Positions 25,994 to 35,257 of a stretch of 64,000 nt of DNA are shown here, one piece after another; position 1 is the stretch's first letter, and each line of letters opens with the position of its first letter. This DNA is from Streptomyces hyaluromycini (GTDB taxonomy: Bacteria > Actinomycetota > Actinomycetes > Streptomycetales > Streptomycetaceae), in NCBI RefSeq assembly GCF_002217755.1, contig NZ_BCFL01000030.1, positions 181,366-245,365 of the forward strand. Reading direction: 5' to 3'. The position numbers were made by a program, and so were the translations under genes. The notes under the pieces were generated by a model. That model was not told where the DNA came from. It was given only the letters and a program-made list of their open reading frames with translations, and searched no databases.

Positions 25994-26959
25994 ATGAAGA
26001 CCTCGTGGAGGAGCGCCTCGCTGGTGGCTACGGCCGCGGGGGTGATGGTGTTCGCGACGGCGTGCGGTTCGGACAACGTGACCACTCCGTCCTCGGCGGC
26101 CCAGAACGTCGGTGCCACGGCCCCGGCCGGCATCGGCAGCATCACCAACCCCTCCGCTTCGACCGGCGCGGGCAACGGCTACGGTGCCGACGGCAGCCAG
26201 GCCTCCAGCTCCCCCGCCGCGGTCGCGCCCGCCGGCGAGCTGACCGTGGCCAGCAACCCCGACCTGGGCAAGGTGCTGACCGACAGCAGCGGCCTCACCC
26301 TCTACCGTTTCGATGCCGACACCGCCAATCCCCCCAAGTCGAACTGCGACGGCGACTGCGCCACCACCTGGCCGCCGGTGCCCGCCAACGACGCCACGGC
26401 CGGTTCGGGCATCGACAAGTCCCTGCTCGGCGAGGTCACCCGCACCGACGGCACCAAGCAGCTGACCGTCGGCGGCTGGCCGGTGTACCGCTACGCCAAG
26501 GACGTCAACGCCGGTGACGTCAACGGCCAGGGTGTGGGCGGCAAGTGGTTCGCGGCGGCCCCCGACGGCAAGAAGGCCACGCTGGCCTCCCTGCCCGGTC
26601 TGTCGGTGCGCAAGGACGCCAAGCTCGGCGACATCATCGTCGACAAGAACGGCATGACGGTCTACCGCTTCATCAAGGACAAGGCGTGGCCCAAGGTCGT
26701 CTCCAACTGCACCGGTGACTGCCTCGCGAAGTGGCCGGCCGTCGCGGAGGTCGCCTCCAGTGACACCAAGGGCATCGTGAAGAAGGGCCTGATGGGCTTC
26801 ACCCGGCCCGACAACGGCGCGAAGCAGCAGACGGTCAACTGCTGGCCGATCTACACCTTCTCCGGGGACTCGAAGGCCGGGGACACCAACGGCCAGGGCG
26901 TCGGCGGCACTTGGTACGCCGTCTCGCCCGAAGGAAAGCTGGTCGGCGCGCCGAGCTAA
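25994..26959 (+). CDS. lipoprotein with two COG4315/Lipoprotein_15-type repeats
   Basis: A 321-residue lipoprotein with lipobox FATACG. A Ser/Ala-rich linker follows, then two copies of a domain of about 100 residues. Each has a strand such as GLTLYRFDAD or GMTVYRFIKD, a Cys pair (SNCDGDC, SNCTGDC), a WP motif and a closing GQGVGG-x-W. This is the secreted repeat of COG4315; its role is unknown, although paired cysteines and position suggest extracytoplasmic redox or metal chemistry. GGGGAG precedes the ATG at 25994, and a strong terminator lies downstream. Confidence 0.83.
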   Translation: MKTSWRSASLVATAAGVMVFATACGSDNVTTPSSAAQNVGATAPAGIGSITNPSASTGAGNGYGADGSQASSSPAAVAPAGELTVASNPDLGKVLTDSSGLTLYRFDADTANPPKSNCDGDCATTWPPVPANDATAGSGIDKSLLGEVTRTDGTKQLTVGGWPVYRYAKDVNAGDVNGQGVGGKWFAAAPDGKKATLASLPGLSVRKDAKLGDIIVDKNGMTVYRFIKDKAWPKVVSNCTGDCLAKWPAVAEVASSDTKGIVKKGLMGFTRPDNGAKQQTVNCWPIYTFSGDSKAGDTNGQGVGGTWYAVSPEGKLVGAPS

Positions 26960-26990
26960 CAGCCGCACGCCGACACAACGGCGCACGACC

Positions 26991-27030
26991 GCCCGCCCCC
27001 TCCACACCGAACGGAGGGGGCGGGCTCTTT
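26991..27030 (+). terminator. intrinsic terminator after lipoprotein gene
   Basis: GCCCGCCCCCTCC and GGAGGGGGCGGGC form a perfect 13-base-pair stem with a 9-base loop (ACACCGAAC), followed by TCTTT. It is one of the clearest intrinsic terminators in the window. Confidence 0.88.
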
Positions 27031-27069
27031 GGCATGCAATCCGGGTGCTATTTGACGCGCCCCGCCTCC

Positions 27070-27150
27070 AGCGCCCCGTCAGGGGCGCGGGGCTGTGTCG
27101 ATATGCGGCTCCGCCGCGTGGGCGCGAGCAACCACAACGCACCCGCACCC
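27070..27150. repeat. intergenic repeat family, copy 3 (B module)
   Basis: GCGCCCCGTCAGGGGCGCGG, then GGCTGTGTCGATATGCGGCT, CCGCCGCGTGGGCGCGAGCA and ACCACAACG. It lies just after the terminator at 26991-27030. The rest of the 26960-27300 gap holds no further gene that I can support. Confidence 0.72.
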
Positions 27151-27300
27151 GACGCAATGCCCGAACGCCCCCAAACCGAACACCGAATTCCCAGGCCATG
27201 ACCGGGAACGGACGGTCAATTTCCGTTTCGGCTCGCCCTGTTCGCAGACGATCAGTAGCCTCTGCTCGAACACCGGATCGCCTCAGCCTTGGAGAGATAC

Positions 27301-28113
27301 ATGGAGCGTCCCGCCTGGGCCCCACGAAGCATCGACATCACGGTGCCGAGCGTTTCGCGTATCTACGACTACTACCTGGGCGGTTCGCACAATTTCGAGG
27401 TCGACCGGGAAGCGGCCCGCAAGGCGATGACGCACCTGCCCGGCCTCCCGAAGATCATGCAGGCCAACCGGGCCTTCATGCGCCGCGCCGTGCGCCACGC
27501 GGTGGGCACCGGCATCGACCAGTTCCTGGACATCGGTTCCGGCATCCCCACCTTCGGCAACGTCCACGAGGTCGCGCAGGCGGCGCACCCCGGCGCCCGC
27601 GTGGTGTACGTCGACCACGATCCGGTGGCCGTGGCGCACAGCAACGCCGTCCTGGAGGGCAACGAGGACGCGGACGTCGTGGCGGCCGATCTCCGCAAGC
27701 CCCAGGAGATCCTGTCGAGCCCTCAGGTGGAGCGCCTCATCGACCTGAATCGGCCAGTGGCCTTGCTTCTCGTTGCCATACTGCACTTCGTGGAAGACGC
27801 GGACGACCCGTACGGGGCAGTGGCACAGCTGCGCGACGCACTCGCGCCCGGCAGCCTGCTTGTTCTCACGCATGCCTCGTACGAGGGAATCCCGTTGCCT
27901 GCCGAGCGGGCCGAGGGCGCGGTGGACGTATACAAGGACATTCGCAACCCGCTGATCATGCGCTCGCGCGACGAGGTCGCGCGGTTCTTCGAGGGGTACG
28001 ACATGGTGGAACCCGGACTGGTGCCGATGCCCCACTGGCGGCCGGAGTCGGCGCCGGAGGACGAGGATCCGTATGCCTTCGCCGGATTCGCCGGCGTGGG
28101 GATCGCGGCGTGA
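27301..28113 (+). CDS. DUF574-type SAM-dependent methyltransferase
   Basis: A 270-residue protein of the actinobacterial methyltransferase_19/DUF574 group. The conserved N-terminus contains PSVSRIYDYYLGGSHNFEVD. The SAM-binding motif is FLDIGSGIPTFGNVHE, followed by VVYVDHDPVAV. GGAGAG precedes the ATG at 27301. The target is unknown; these proteins are expanded in Streptomyces. The stop overlaps the GTG of the c-di-GMP gene, so the two are probably made together. Confidence 0.85.
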   Translation: MERPAWAPRSIDITVPSVSRIYDYYLGGSHNFEVDREAARKAMTHLPGLPKIMQANRAFMRRAVRHAVGTGIDQFLDIGSGIPTFGNVHEVAQAAHPGARVVYVDHDPVAVAHSNAVLEGNEDADVVAADLRKPQEILSSPQVERLIDLNRPVALLLVAILHFVEDADDPYGAVAQLRDALAPGSLLVLTHASYEGIPLPAERAEGAVDVYKDIRNPLIMRSRDEVARFFEGYDMVEPGLVPMPHWRPESAPEDEDPYAFAGFAGVGIAA

Positions 28114-30254
28114 CCGCGGAGCCGGGCGGCCCGGAGGACAGACTGCGCAGGTTCGCGACGATCTGGAGCCGGGCGGTGTTCCCGGTCACCTCGACGTCCC
28201 TGACCCGCCCGGAGTTCGAGGAGCAGCTGCTGCCGCTGGCCCGCCGGCTGAGCGAGATCCTGCTGGCGCACGGCTTCGACGCCGACGAGGCCCGGCAGGT
28301 GGGCGCCGCGCTCATCGACGCGCACTGCACCGACCCCGAGGCGCTGACCCGCACCCTCGACTGCGTCGACGCGTATCTGGTCCTGTACTGCGGCGAGGAC
28401 GGCCCCCAGGACGAGCTGCGGATGCGCTCCTCACGGATCCAGCACGCGATGGCCGCCGGGTTCGCCCAGGCGCTGCGCGAGCGCACGCTGGCCGAGCAGG
28501 AGGCCATCGCCCAGGCCGCGTTGCGCGCCCAGGGCGTGGTCGCACAGGCGCTGCACGCCAGCGAGGCCCGCTTCCGCGCCGTCTTCGAGGGCGCGGCGAT
28601 AGGAATCGGCATCGCCGACCTCGAAGGCAACGTCCTCCAGGTCAACGGCGCGCTGCTGCGCATGTTCGGCGGCTCCGAGCAGACCCTGCGCGGCCGCAAC
28701 GTCATGGAGTGGACGCACCCCGAGGACGCGCCGCAGACGTGGCGGCTCTACGAGGAGCTGGTGCGCGGCGAACGCGAGCACTACCACGTCGAGAAGGCCT
28801 TCAACCGCTCCGACGGAACGGTCCTGTGGACCAACCTGACCGTCTCCCTGCTCCGGGACGCGGACGGCGACCCGCAGTACCAGCTGGCCCTCATGGAGGA
28901 CACCACCGAGCGCCGGCTGCTCAACCTCCGGCTGCGCTACGAGGCCACCCACGACGCGCTCACCGGCCTGCCCAACCGCACGCTGTTCTTCGAGCGCCTG
29001 GAGAAGGCCCTGTCGGCCGGCGAGGGCCAGCGGTTCGGGCTGTGCTACCTCGACCTGGACGGCTTCAAGACCGTCAACGACAGCCTCGGCCACTCGGCCG
29101 GCGACCGGCTGCTCGTCGAGGTCGCCGACCGGCTGCAGTCCTGCGCGACCGCGCCCGGCGAGATGGTCGCCCGGCTCGGCGGCGACGAGTTCGTGGCGCT
29201 GACCACCGGCCCGGCCACCCAGCGCGAGGTCGACGACCTGGCCGACCGCATCATGAACGCCCTGGTCACCCCGATCAGCATCGACGGCCGCGACCTCATG
29301 GTCCGCGGCTCCATCGGCATCGTCGAGGGCCCGGCGGGCGAGCGCACCCCGGCCGAGGTGCTGCGCAGCGCCGACATCACGATGTACCGGGCCAAGTCGG
29401 CGGGCGGCAACCGTTCCGAACTCGCCGACCCGGAGGCGGACGCCCGCGCGATCACCCGCCACGGCCTGACCACGGCGCTGCCGGCCGCACTGGACCGGAA
29501 CGAGTTCTTCATCGAGTACCAGCCGCTGGTCCACCTCGGCGACGGCAGCGTCCGCGGCGCCGAGGCCCTGGTCCGCTGGCTGCACCCGCAGCACGGCGTC
29601 CTCGGCCCCGACCGGTTCATCCCGCTCGCCGAACACACCGGTCTCATCGTCCCGTTGGGCCGCTGGGTCCTGGAGGAGTCGATCCGCCAGGCCCGCGAAT
29701 GGCGAGAACGCTACGGTGAGGACACCGCCGCCGGTCCGCTGCGGATCAACGTCAACCTCTCCCCGTGCCAGCTCAGCCACCCCGGCCTGGTCCAGGACAC
29801 GGTGGACATCCTGGAGCGGACCGGGGTGGCCCCCGACGCCCTGTGCCTGGAGGTCACCGAGTCGGCCCTCATCGGTGCCGACGACGACCTCCTCAAACCC
29901 CTGCGGCGCCTTGCCGAGATGGGCGTGGACATCGCCCTGGACGACTTCGGCACCGGTTACTCGAACCTCGCGAACCTGCGCCGCCTGCCGGTGAGCATCC
30001 TCAAGCTGGACCGCTCCTTCACCCAGAGCATGCAGCAGTTCCCGGCGGATCCGGTCGACCTCAAGATCGTGGAGGGCATCGTCACCCTGGCCCACAGCCT
30101 GGACCTCGCGGTCACGGTGGAGGGCGTGGAGACGGGCGCCCAGGCGGAACAGCTCCGGATACTGGGCTGCGACACGGCCCAGGGCTGGTACTACGCCCGT
30201 CCGGGCCCGCCGGAACGCCTGCACGAGCTGGCACTGGTGGACGCGACGGGCTGA
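28110..30254 (+). CDS. rmdA: PAS-GGDEF-EAL cyclic di-GMP enzyme, RmdA-like
   Basis: A 714-residue cytosolic protein. A helical N-terminal region (about 1-150) leads to a PAS domain (about 155-270, with FRAVFEGAAIGIGIADL), a GGDEF domain (about 285-440, RLGGDEFVAL with an intact motif) and an EAL domain (about 460-710, AEALVRW, later DDFGTGYSNL). Both catalytic signatures are intact. Architecture and neighbourhood (LysR, sdh and ols genes downstream) match S. coelicolor RmdA as I remember it, a c-di-GMP phosphodiesterase affecting development. The GTG start overlaps the methyltransferase stop. Confidence 0.82.
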   Translation: MTAEPGGPEDRLRRFATIWSRAVFPVTSTSLTRPEFEEQLLPLARRLSEILLAHGFDADEARQVGAALIDAHCTDPEALTRTLDCVDAYLVLYCGEDGPQDELRMRSSRIQHAMAAGFAQALRERTLAEQEAIAQAALRAQGVVAQALHASEARFRAVFEGAAIGIGIADLEGNVLQVNGALLRMFGGSEQTLRGRNVMEWTHPEDAPQTWRLYEELVRGEREHYHVEKAFNRSDGTVLWTNLTVSLLRDADGDPQYQLALMEDTTERRLLNLRLRYEATHDALTGLPNRTLFFERLEKALSAGEGQRFGLCYLDLDGFKTVNDSLGHSAGDRLLVEVADRLQSCATAPGEMVARLGGDEFVALTTGPATQREVDDLADRIMNALVTPISIDGRDLMVRGSIGIVEGPAGERTPAEVLRSADITMYRAKSAGGNRSELADPEADARAITRHGLTTALPAALDRNEFFIEYQPLVHLGDGSVRGAEALVRWLHPQHGVLGPDRFIPLAEHTGLIVPLGRWVLEESIRQAREWRERYGEDTAAGPLRINVNLSPCQLSHPGLVQDTVDILERTGVAPDALCLEVTESALIGADDDLLKPLRRLAEMGVDIALDDFGTGYSNLANLRRLPVSILKLDRSFTQSMQQFPADPVDLKIVEGIVTLAHSLDLAVTVEGVETGAQAEQLRILGCDTAQGWYYARPGPPERLHELALVDATG

Positions 30255-30276
30255 CCCGGCGTCCCCTCGGGGGCCC

Positions 30277-30609
30277 TCAGTCGAGGTGGAAGATCTCCTC
30301 GGCGGGGGCCCACCGTTCGTTCTCGGCAGCGGTGTCCAGCGGCTCCTGACAGGGGTCGGTGAGGGCCCACCACTCGCGGGACACCGGGTCGGCGGCGATC
30401 TCCGCGGTGTCGGCGGCGTAGTCGCTCCCCGAGTACTCCAGGTAGCTGAACAGCAGCCCGTCCCGCAGGAAGATCGAGTAGTTGCCGATGTGGGCCCGCT
30501 TGAGGGCCGCCAGCACACCCGGCCAGGCGGCCGCATGCAGTGCGCGGTACTCGGACTCCTTCTCCGGGCGCAGCCGGATGACGGCGGCGAAGCGCTGCAC
30601 CTTGCTCAC
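30277..30609 (-). CDS. L-rhamnose mutarotase-like protein
   Basis: About 110 residues of RhaM type: RFAAVIRLRPEKESEYRALH, HIGNYSIFLRDGLLFSYLEY and a C-terminal WWALTDPCQEPL. The His and Tyr positions used in RhaM are present. Start is GTG 30609 behind AGGAG; GTG 30600 is equally in frame. It diverges from a GntR regulator, which probably controls it. The paralogue at 2411-2725 belongs to the fucose operon, and either could act on L-fucose or L-rhamnose. Confidence 0.84.
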   Translation of the reverse strand: MSKVQRFAAVIRLRPEKESEYRALHAAAWPGVLAALKRAHIGNYSIFLRDGLLFSYLEYSGSDYAADTAEIAADPVSREWWALTDPCQEPLDTAAENERWAPAEEIFHLD

Positions 30610-30665
30610 CTCTCTCCTGAGGGACGAACGGCGAAGAATCAGTTTCATCCGTCGGGCAGGACCCT

Positions 30666-30680
30666 AAGGATCAGATCCTT
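30666..30680. promoter_or_regulatory. candidate GntR operator
   Basis: AAGGATC-A-GATCCTT is a perfect palindrome with 7-base arms. It lies 57 bases before the mutarotase start in the mutarotase/GntR gap. A second small palindrome, TGTTCAACA at 30755-30763, lies nearer the GntR gene. Either could be the regulator's site. Confidence 0.5.
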
Positions 30681-30845
30681 CCCGCGCAATGGCCCTGAGA
30701 GATGTCGCTTACAGGCCGTATCGCCCTGTCTCATCAGGCACTTGAATCCGGTTCTGTTCAACATCTTCCCTACACGTAACGCGGATGTCATAGTGACCAC
30801 CGCCGATGAACCTGATTAATCCGAACGCGGAGGAGGGGGTACACC

Positions 30846-31673
30846 GTGGCCGATCCGTCAGCGGTCTCCGACGGTCCCTACCGGCCGGGGTACGAACTGG
30901 TCGCCGAACAACTGCTGGAGTACATCGCCGAGCAGAACCTGCGCCCGGGCGACCGGCTCCCCACGGAGGCGGGCCTGGCCGAGATCCTGGGGGCGTCCCG
31001 CAACGTCACGCGTGAGGCCGTCAAGGTGCTGGCCGCCATCGGCCGGCTGAGCGTGCGCCGGGGCGCCGGCATCTTCGTCGCGGAGGCGTCCGGCGGGCTG
31101 GTGGACGACCACCTGTCGCACTTCCGGCCGACGAGCATGGAAGACGTCCTGATGCTGCTGGACTACCGTACGGTGATCGAGTCGGAGACGGCCCGCCGGG
31201 CCGCCGGCCTCGCCACCCCCATCGAGGTGCGCACCATCCGCGAGGGCGCGCAGAGTTCCCTGACGGCGGCCCAGCAGAACGACGGGCACGCCTTCGCCCG
31301 GGCCGACGAGGCGTTCCACGACGCGGTGGGCGCGGCCTCGCACAACGTGTTCCTGCGGTCGAGCGTCGCCGGCGTACGGCGCCTCGCGTCCCAGTCCGAC
31401 GTGCTGCTCTTCCACGGCGACGCCCCGGGCTCGCTGGAGGTCGCCGCACGACAGCATCTCGCCATCGCAGAGGCGGTCGCCGCGGGGGAGGCCGATCTCG
31501 CGAGCGAGTTGATGGTGGAGCACATCGCCACCACGCAGAGCCAGTTCGAGCGGAAGATCCGCGACCGGCTGTTCAACCTCGGCGACCGCGCAGCCCCCGG
31601 GGCACCCGCGCGGCCGTCGTCGGACAGCGGTCCCGGGGACTCCGGCCTTCCGCCGCAGACATCGGTGTCGTAG
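30846..31673 (+). CDS. GntR (FadR-type) transcriptional regulator
   Basis: A 275-residue regulator. The winged helix is at about 15-80 (RPGDRLPTEAGLAEILGASRNVTREAVKVLAAIG). An FCD effector domain follows, with the metal/ligand helix FARADEAFHDAV and later HLAIAEAV. The last 30 residues are a Pro/Ser-rich tail. GGAGGAGGGGG precedes the GTG. Its position between a mutarotase gene and the glycosidase/enolase/ABC run suggests that it senses a sugar acid and controls this locus. Confidence 0.86.
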   Translation: MADPSAVSDGPYRPGYELVAEQLLEYIAEQNLRPGDRLPTEAGLAEILGASRNVTREAVKVLAAIGRLSVRRGAGIFVAEASGGLVDDHLSHFRPTSMEDVLMLLDYRTVIESETARRAAGLATPIEVRTIREGAQSSLTAAQQNDGHAFARADEAFHDAVGAASHNVFLRSSVAGVRRLASQSDVLLFHGDAPGSLEVAARQHLAIAEAVAAGEADLASELMVEHIATTQSQFERKIRDRLFNLGDRAAPGAPARPSSDSGPGDSGLPPQTSVS

Positions 31674-31689
31674 GCCGGTCGACGTGGTG

Positions 31690-31832
31690 CGGCCCGGTGG
31701 GGGCTGGTCGCGCGGTTCCCCGCGCGCCCCTTTCAGGGGCGTGCACCCAGCGTCCCTGAAAGGGGCGCGGGGCTGTATCAATGTGCGGCTCCGCCGCGTG
31801 GGCGCGAGCAACCACCCATGGGCCCGCACCCG
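31690..31832. repeat. intergenic repeat family, copy 4 (composite A plus B)
   Basis: Inverted A module (GGTGGGGGCTGGTCGCGCGG, TTCCCCGCGCGCCCC), a spacer containing CAGGGGCGTG and CGTCCCTG, then the B module (AGGGGCGCGGGGCTGTATCA, ATGTGCGGCTCCGCCGCGTG, GGCGCGAGCAACCACC). It starts 16 bases after the GntR stop. It is the same composite as copy 2 on the other strand. Confidence 0.75.
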
Positions 31833-31910
31833 TACGACGAAGGCCCGCACCCCGGGAACCGGGCGGACGACCCGGTTCCGATGCTTCATCCCTCAGGCGA
31901 TTGGATCTCC

Positions 31911-34900
31911 GTGTCTCTTCTGTCTGTGCGCAGGGGCAGAGCCGTACCCCTGCCGAGAACCCTCATAGCCGCCCTGCCCGTCGCCCTGGCGATGGCCCCC
32001 CTGGCCGTCGCCCCGGCCCAGGCGGCCCCGAAAGCGTCCGGGCTCACCGTCTACGTCTCCCCGACCGGCAAGGACACCGGCCGGGGCAGCGCCGACCACC
32101 CCTTCAAGACCCTGGAACACGCACGGGACTACGTGCGCGACGCCAAGAGCAAGGTCGACGGCGACGTCCATGTCCGGCTGCTGTCCGGCACCTACCGGCT
32201 CAGCCGCACCTTCGCCCTCACCGCCCAGGACTCCGGCAAGGACGGGCAGCGGATCGTCTACGAGGCCGCACCCGGCGCGCACCCGGTGATCAGCGGCGGC
32301 AAGCAGGTCACCGGCTGGACCAGGGCCGACGCCGACGGCAAGGTCTACAAGGCGAAGCTGACCGGCCTCGACACCCGCCAGCTGTATGTGAACGGCGAGT
32401 TGAGGACGCGCGCCCGCAGCGGGAAGAACCCCGCGGGCTTCAGCAAGACGTCCACCGGCTACACCTTCACCGACAGCGGCATCAGCAGCTACAAGAACCC
32501 CTCGGACCTCGAAGTCGTCAGCTCCTGGGGCTGGAAGCTGATGCGCTGCCCCGTCGAGTCCATCTCCGGCAACTCGATGACGATGCAGCAGCCCTGCTGG
32601 CACAACGCCAACCTCCAGCAGGGCCAGGAGATCCAGAACCCGACCTGGCTGGAGAACGCCCGCGAGCTGCTGGACAGCCCGGGGGAGTGGTACCTCGACA
32701 AGAGCGCCGGCGAGGTCTACTACATGCCCGAGCCGGGCGAGGACATGAGGACCGCGGACGTCACCGTGCCCGTGGTCCAGGACCTGGTCGACCTGAACGG
32801 CACCCGTGACCACCCCGTCGCGGACGTGGCCTTCCAGGGGATCACGTTCTCCTACTCCACCTGGCTCGAACCGAGTTCGTCCGACGGCCTCATCGAGGGC
32901 CAGGCCGGCTTCCGGATGGTCGGCGACGACAACCCGACCTTCGACTCCACGCGCCTGAACTGGAAGAAGACACCGGGAGCCGTCAACGTCAGCCACGGGC
33001 AGGGCATCGAGTTCACCGGCAACACCTTCACCCACCTCGGTGCCGTCGGCCTGAACCTGAACACCGGCACCCAGCACACCACGATCACCGGCAACGTCTT
33101 CCGCCAGATCGCCGCGACCGGCATCCAGATCGGCGGAGTCACCTGGGGCGACGCCCATCCCGACGACCCCCGCGACATCACGAAGGACACCCTGGTCGAT
33201 GACAACGTAGTCACCAAGGTCGCCGACCAGTACAACGGCTCGCTGGGCATCCTGGCCGGCTACACCGACTCCACGGTGATCACCCACAACAAGGTCCACG
33301 ACCTGCCCTACAGCGGCATCTCCGTCGGCTGGGGCTGGGGCCTGACCGACCAGGGCGGCAACTCGGCGTACCCGAACAACGCCGGCGTCCCGGTCTCGGA
33401 CACCCCGACGATCAGCCGTGACAACGTGGTCAGCGACAACGAGATCAGCGACATCATGCAGTCGCAGGCCGACGGCGGAGCGATCTACACGCTCAGCAGC
33501 GACCCCGGCGGCAAGGTCACCGGCAACTACATCCACGGCATCCCGGCCCCCGCCTACGGCGCCGTCTACCACGACGAGGGCAGCCGGCACTGGGAGAACA
33601 CCGGCAACGCGTTCTGCGACGTCTCCTTCCAGTGGCTGCTGATGAACCACGCCCAGGACAACGCGGCGACGGGCAACTACACCACCCAGCCCGCCTTCAG
33701 CGTCCAGTACCTGAGCCAGAACAACGACGTCAGCGGCAACACCACGGTCGGCTCCTGCGACCAGCTGCCCGCCTCGATCGTGGACAACGCGGGCCTGGAG
33801 AAGGCGTACCAGCACCTCGACCCGGGCCCCGCGGTCACCGACCACCAGGCACCCACCGCACCCGGCGACCTGACCTCGGTCACCGACTTCCCGACCGTCG
33901 CCGACCTCAGCTGGACGGCGGCCACGGACGACACCGGGGTCACCGGCTACTCGGTCTTCCGGGACGGCAAGCTGGTCAGCGCCTCCGGCAGGACCTCGGT
34001 CCGCCTCTCCGGCCTGACGGCAGGTCAGACGTACACCTTCACCGTCACCGCCCGGGACGCGGCCGGCAACGAGTCCGCGCCGAGCAGGTCGCTGAAGGTC
34101 ACGATGCCCGACGGCTCGGACCTGGCGCTGAAGAAGCCGGTCACCGCGTCCTCCGACTCCGAGGGCAACGTCCCGGCCAAGGCGGTCGACGGCGACCTGT
34201 CGACGCGCTGGGCGCAGGGCCTCGGGCTGCCCGACCCGTCCTGGATCCAGGTCGACCTCGGCGCGTCGTACGACGTGACCGGCGCGATCACCACCTTCGA
34301 GAAGAGCAGCGGCTACAAGTACCGCATCCAGGTGTCACCCGACGAGGTCCACTGGCAGACCCTCGCGGACCACACCGCCGACAACACCACCGCCCAGACC
34401 GACTACGCCGACGCCGGCACCCCGGTCACCGGCCGCTTCGTACGGCTCACCGTGACCGACTCCAGCGGCAACGGCGGCAGCATCTACGACTTCCAGGTCT
34501 ACGGCACCGCCCGCGCCCCCGGCACCGACCACACCGCCCCCACGGCACCCGGACAGCCCACCGCCAAGGCGCTGCTGCCCAGCCTGGTGGACGTCAGCTG
34601 GCCGGCCGCCACCGACGACACCGGCGTGACCAGTTACGTCGTCTACCAGGACGGCACGCGGATTGGTGTCACCGGCGACACCACCTACCGGGTTGCAGGC
34701 CTGAAGCCCGGGACGAAGTACTCCTTCACCGTCGTCGCCCGCGACGCCGAGCTCAACGCCTCCGACCCCAGCCCCGCGGCGGAGGTCACCACCCCGGCCG
34801 ACGACGACCTGGCCCTGGACAAGACCGCGACGGCCTCCTCCGACTCGGAGGGATACGCACCGGCGAAGGCGGTCGACGGCGACCTGTCGACGCGCTGGGC

Positions 34901-35201
34901 GCAGGGCCTCGGGCTGCCCGACCCGTCCTGGCTCCAGGTGGACCTCGGCAAGGACACCGGCGTCTCCGCCGTGGTCACCACCTTCGAGAAGCCGAGCGGC
35001 TACAGGTACCGCCTGGAGTACTCGACCGACGGCGCCAACTGGTCGACCTTCGAGGACCACACCGCGGACAACACCGTCGCGCAGACCAACTACTCCTTCG
35101 CCGACCAGCCCGTCACCGCCCGCTACCTGCGGCTGACCGTCACCGGCTCCAGCTGGAACGGCGGCAGCGTCTACGAACTCCAGGCGTACGGCGGCTTCTG
35201 A
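31911..35201 (+). CDS. secreted right-handed beta-helix glycosidase candidate with FN3 and discoidin modules
   Basis: About 1096 residues. A signal peptide (LIAALPVALAMAPLAVAPAQA) is followed by a parallel beta-helix domain to about residue 630. This begins VYVSPTGKDTGRGSADHPFKT and contains QLYVNGELRTRAR and many ITGN/ISGN-type turns. Then come FN3 (about 643), F5/8 discoidin (737), FN3 (873) and F5/8 discoidin (965). The catalytic part looks most like GH141-type beta-helix enzymes, which include fucosidases; this is inference. GTG 31911 gives a compact signal; ATG 31881 is an alternative. The discoidin pair shares a 66-base identical stretch. Confidence 0.8.
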   Translation: MSLLSVRRGRAVPLPRTLIAALPVALAMAPLAVAPAQAAPKASGLTVYVSPTGKDTGRGSADHPFKTLEHARDYVRDAKSKVDGDVHVRLLSGTYRLSRTFALTAQDSGKDGQRIVYEAAPGAHPVISGGKQVTGWTRADADGKVYKAKLTGLDTRQLYVNGELRTRARSGKNPAGFSKTSTGYTFTDSGISSYKNPSDLEVVSSWGWKLMRCPVESISGNSMTMQQPCWHNANLQQGQEIQNPTWLENARELLDSPGEWYLDKSAGEVYYMPEPGEDMRTADVTVPVVQDLVDLNGTRDHPVADVAFQGITFSYSTWLEPSSSDGLIEGQAGFRMVGDDNPTFDSTRLNWKKTPGAVNVSHGQGIEFTGNTFTHLGAVGLNLNTGTQHTTITGNVFRQIAATGIQIGGVTWGDAHPDDPRDITKDTLVDDNVVTKVADQYNGSLGILAGYTDSTVITHNKVHDLPYSGISVGWGWGLTDQGGNSAYPNNAGVPVSDTPTISRDNVVSDNEISDIMQSQADGGAIYTLSSDPGGKVTGNYIHGIPAPAYGAVYHDEGSRHWENTGNAFCDVSFQWLLMNHAQDNAATGNYTTQPAFSVQYLSQNNDVSGNTTVGSCDQLPASIVDNAGLEKAYQHLDPGPAVTDHQAPTAPGDLTSVTDFPTVADLSWTAATDDTGVTGYSVFRDGKLVSASGRTSVRLSGLTAGQTYTFTVTARDAAGNESAPSRSLKVTMPDGSDLALKKPVTASSDSEGNVPAKAVDGDLSTRWAQGLGLPDPSWIQVDLGASYDVTGAITTFEKSSGYKYRIQVSPDEVHWQTLADHTADNTTAQTDYADAGTPVTGRFVRLTVTDSSGNGGSIYDFQVYGTARAPGTDHTAPTAPGQPTAKALLPSLVDVSWPAATDDTGVTSYVVYQDGTRIGVTGDTTYRVAGLKPGTKYSFTVVARDAELNASDPSPAAEVTTPADDDLALDKTATASSDSEGYAPAKAVDGDLSTRWAQGLGLPDPSWLQVDLGKDTGVSAVVTTFEKPSGYRYRLEYSTDGANWSTFEDHTADNTVAQTNYSFADQPVTARYLRLTVTGSSWNGGSVYELQAYGGF
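34179..34244 (+). repeat. 66-base direct repeat, copy 1, in discoidin module 1
   Basis: By eye, this stretch is identical base for base to 34866-34931. It begins AAGGCGGTCGACGGCGACCT and ends GACCCGTCCTGG. It encodes KAVDGDLSTRWAQGLGLP onward, the carbohydrate-binding loop region of the discoidin domain. Confidence 0.85.
34866..34931 (+). repeat. 66-base direct repeat, copy 2, in discoidin module 2
   Basis: Second copy of the stretch at 34179-34244. Flanking bases differ at synonymous and nonsynonymous sites, so identity stops sharply at both ends. That pattern suggests gene conversion or a recent partial duplication. Confidence 0.85.
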
Positions 35202-35257
35202 GCCGTTCGCTCCCGGCCGCCGTCGCCATCCCCTTTCCCACAGAAACGAAAGCCAGG

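Noticed and set aside
28110..30254. Degenerate GGDEF domain
   Set aside because: The GGDEF and EAL motifs are both intact, so inactivity cannot be claimed from sequence.
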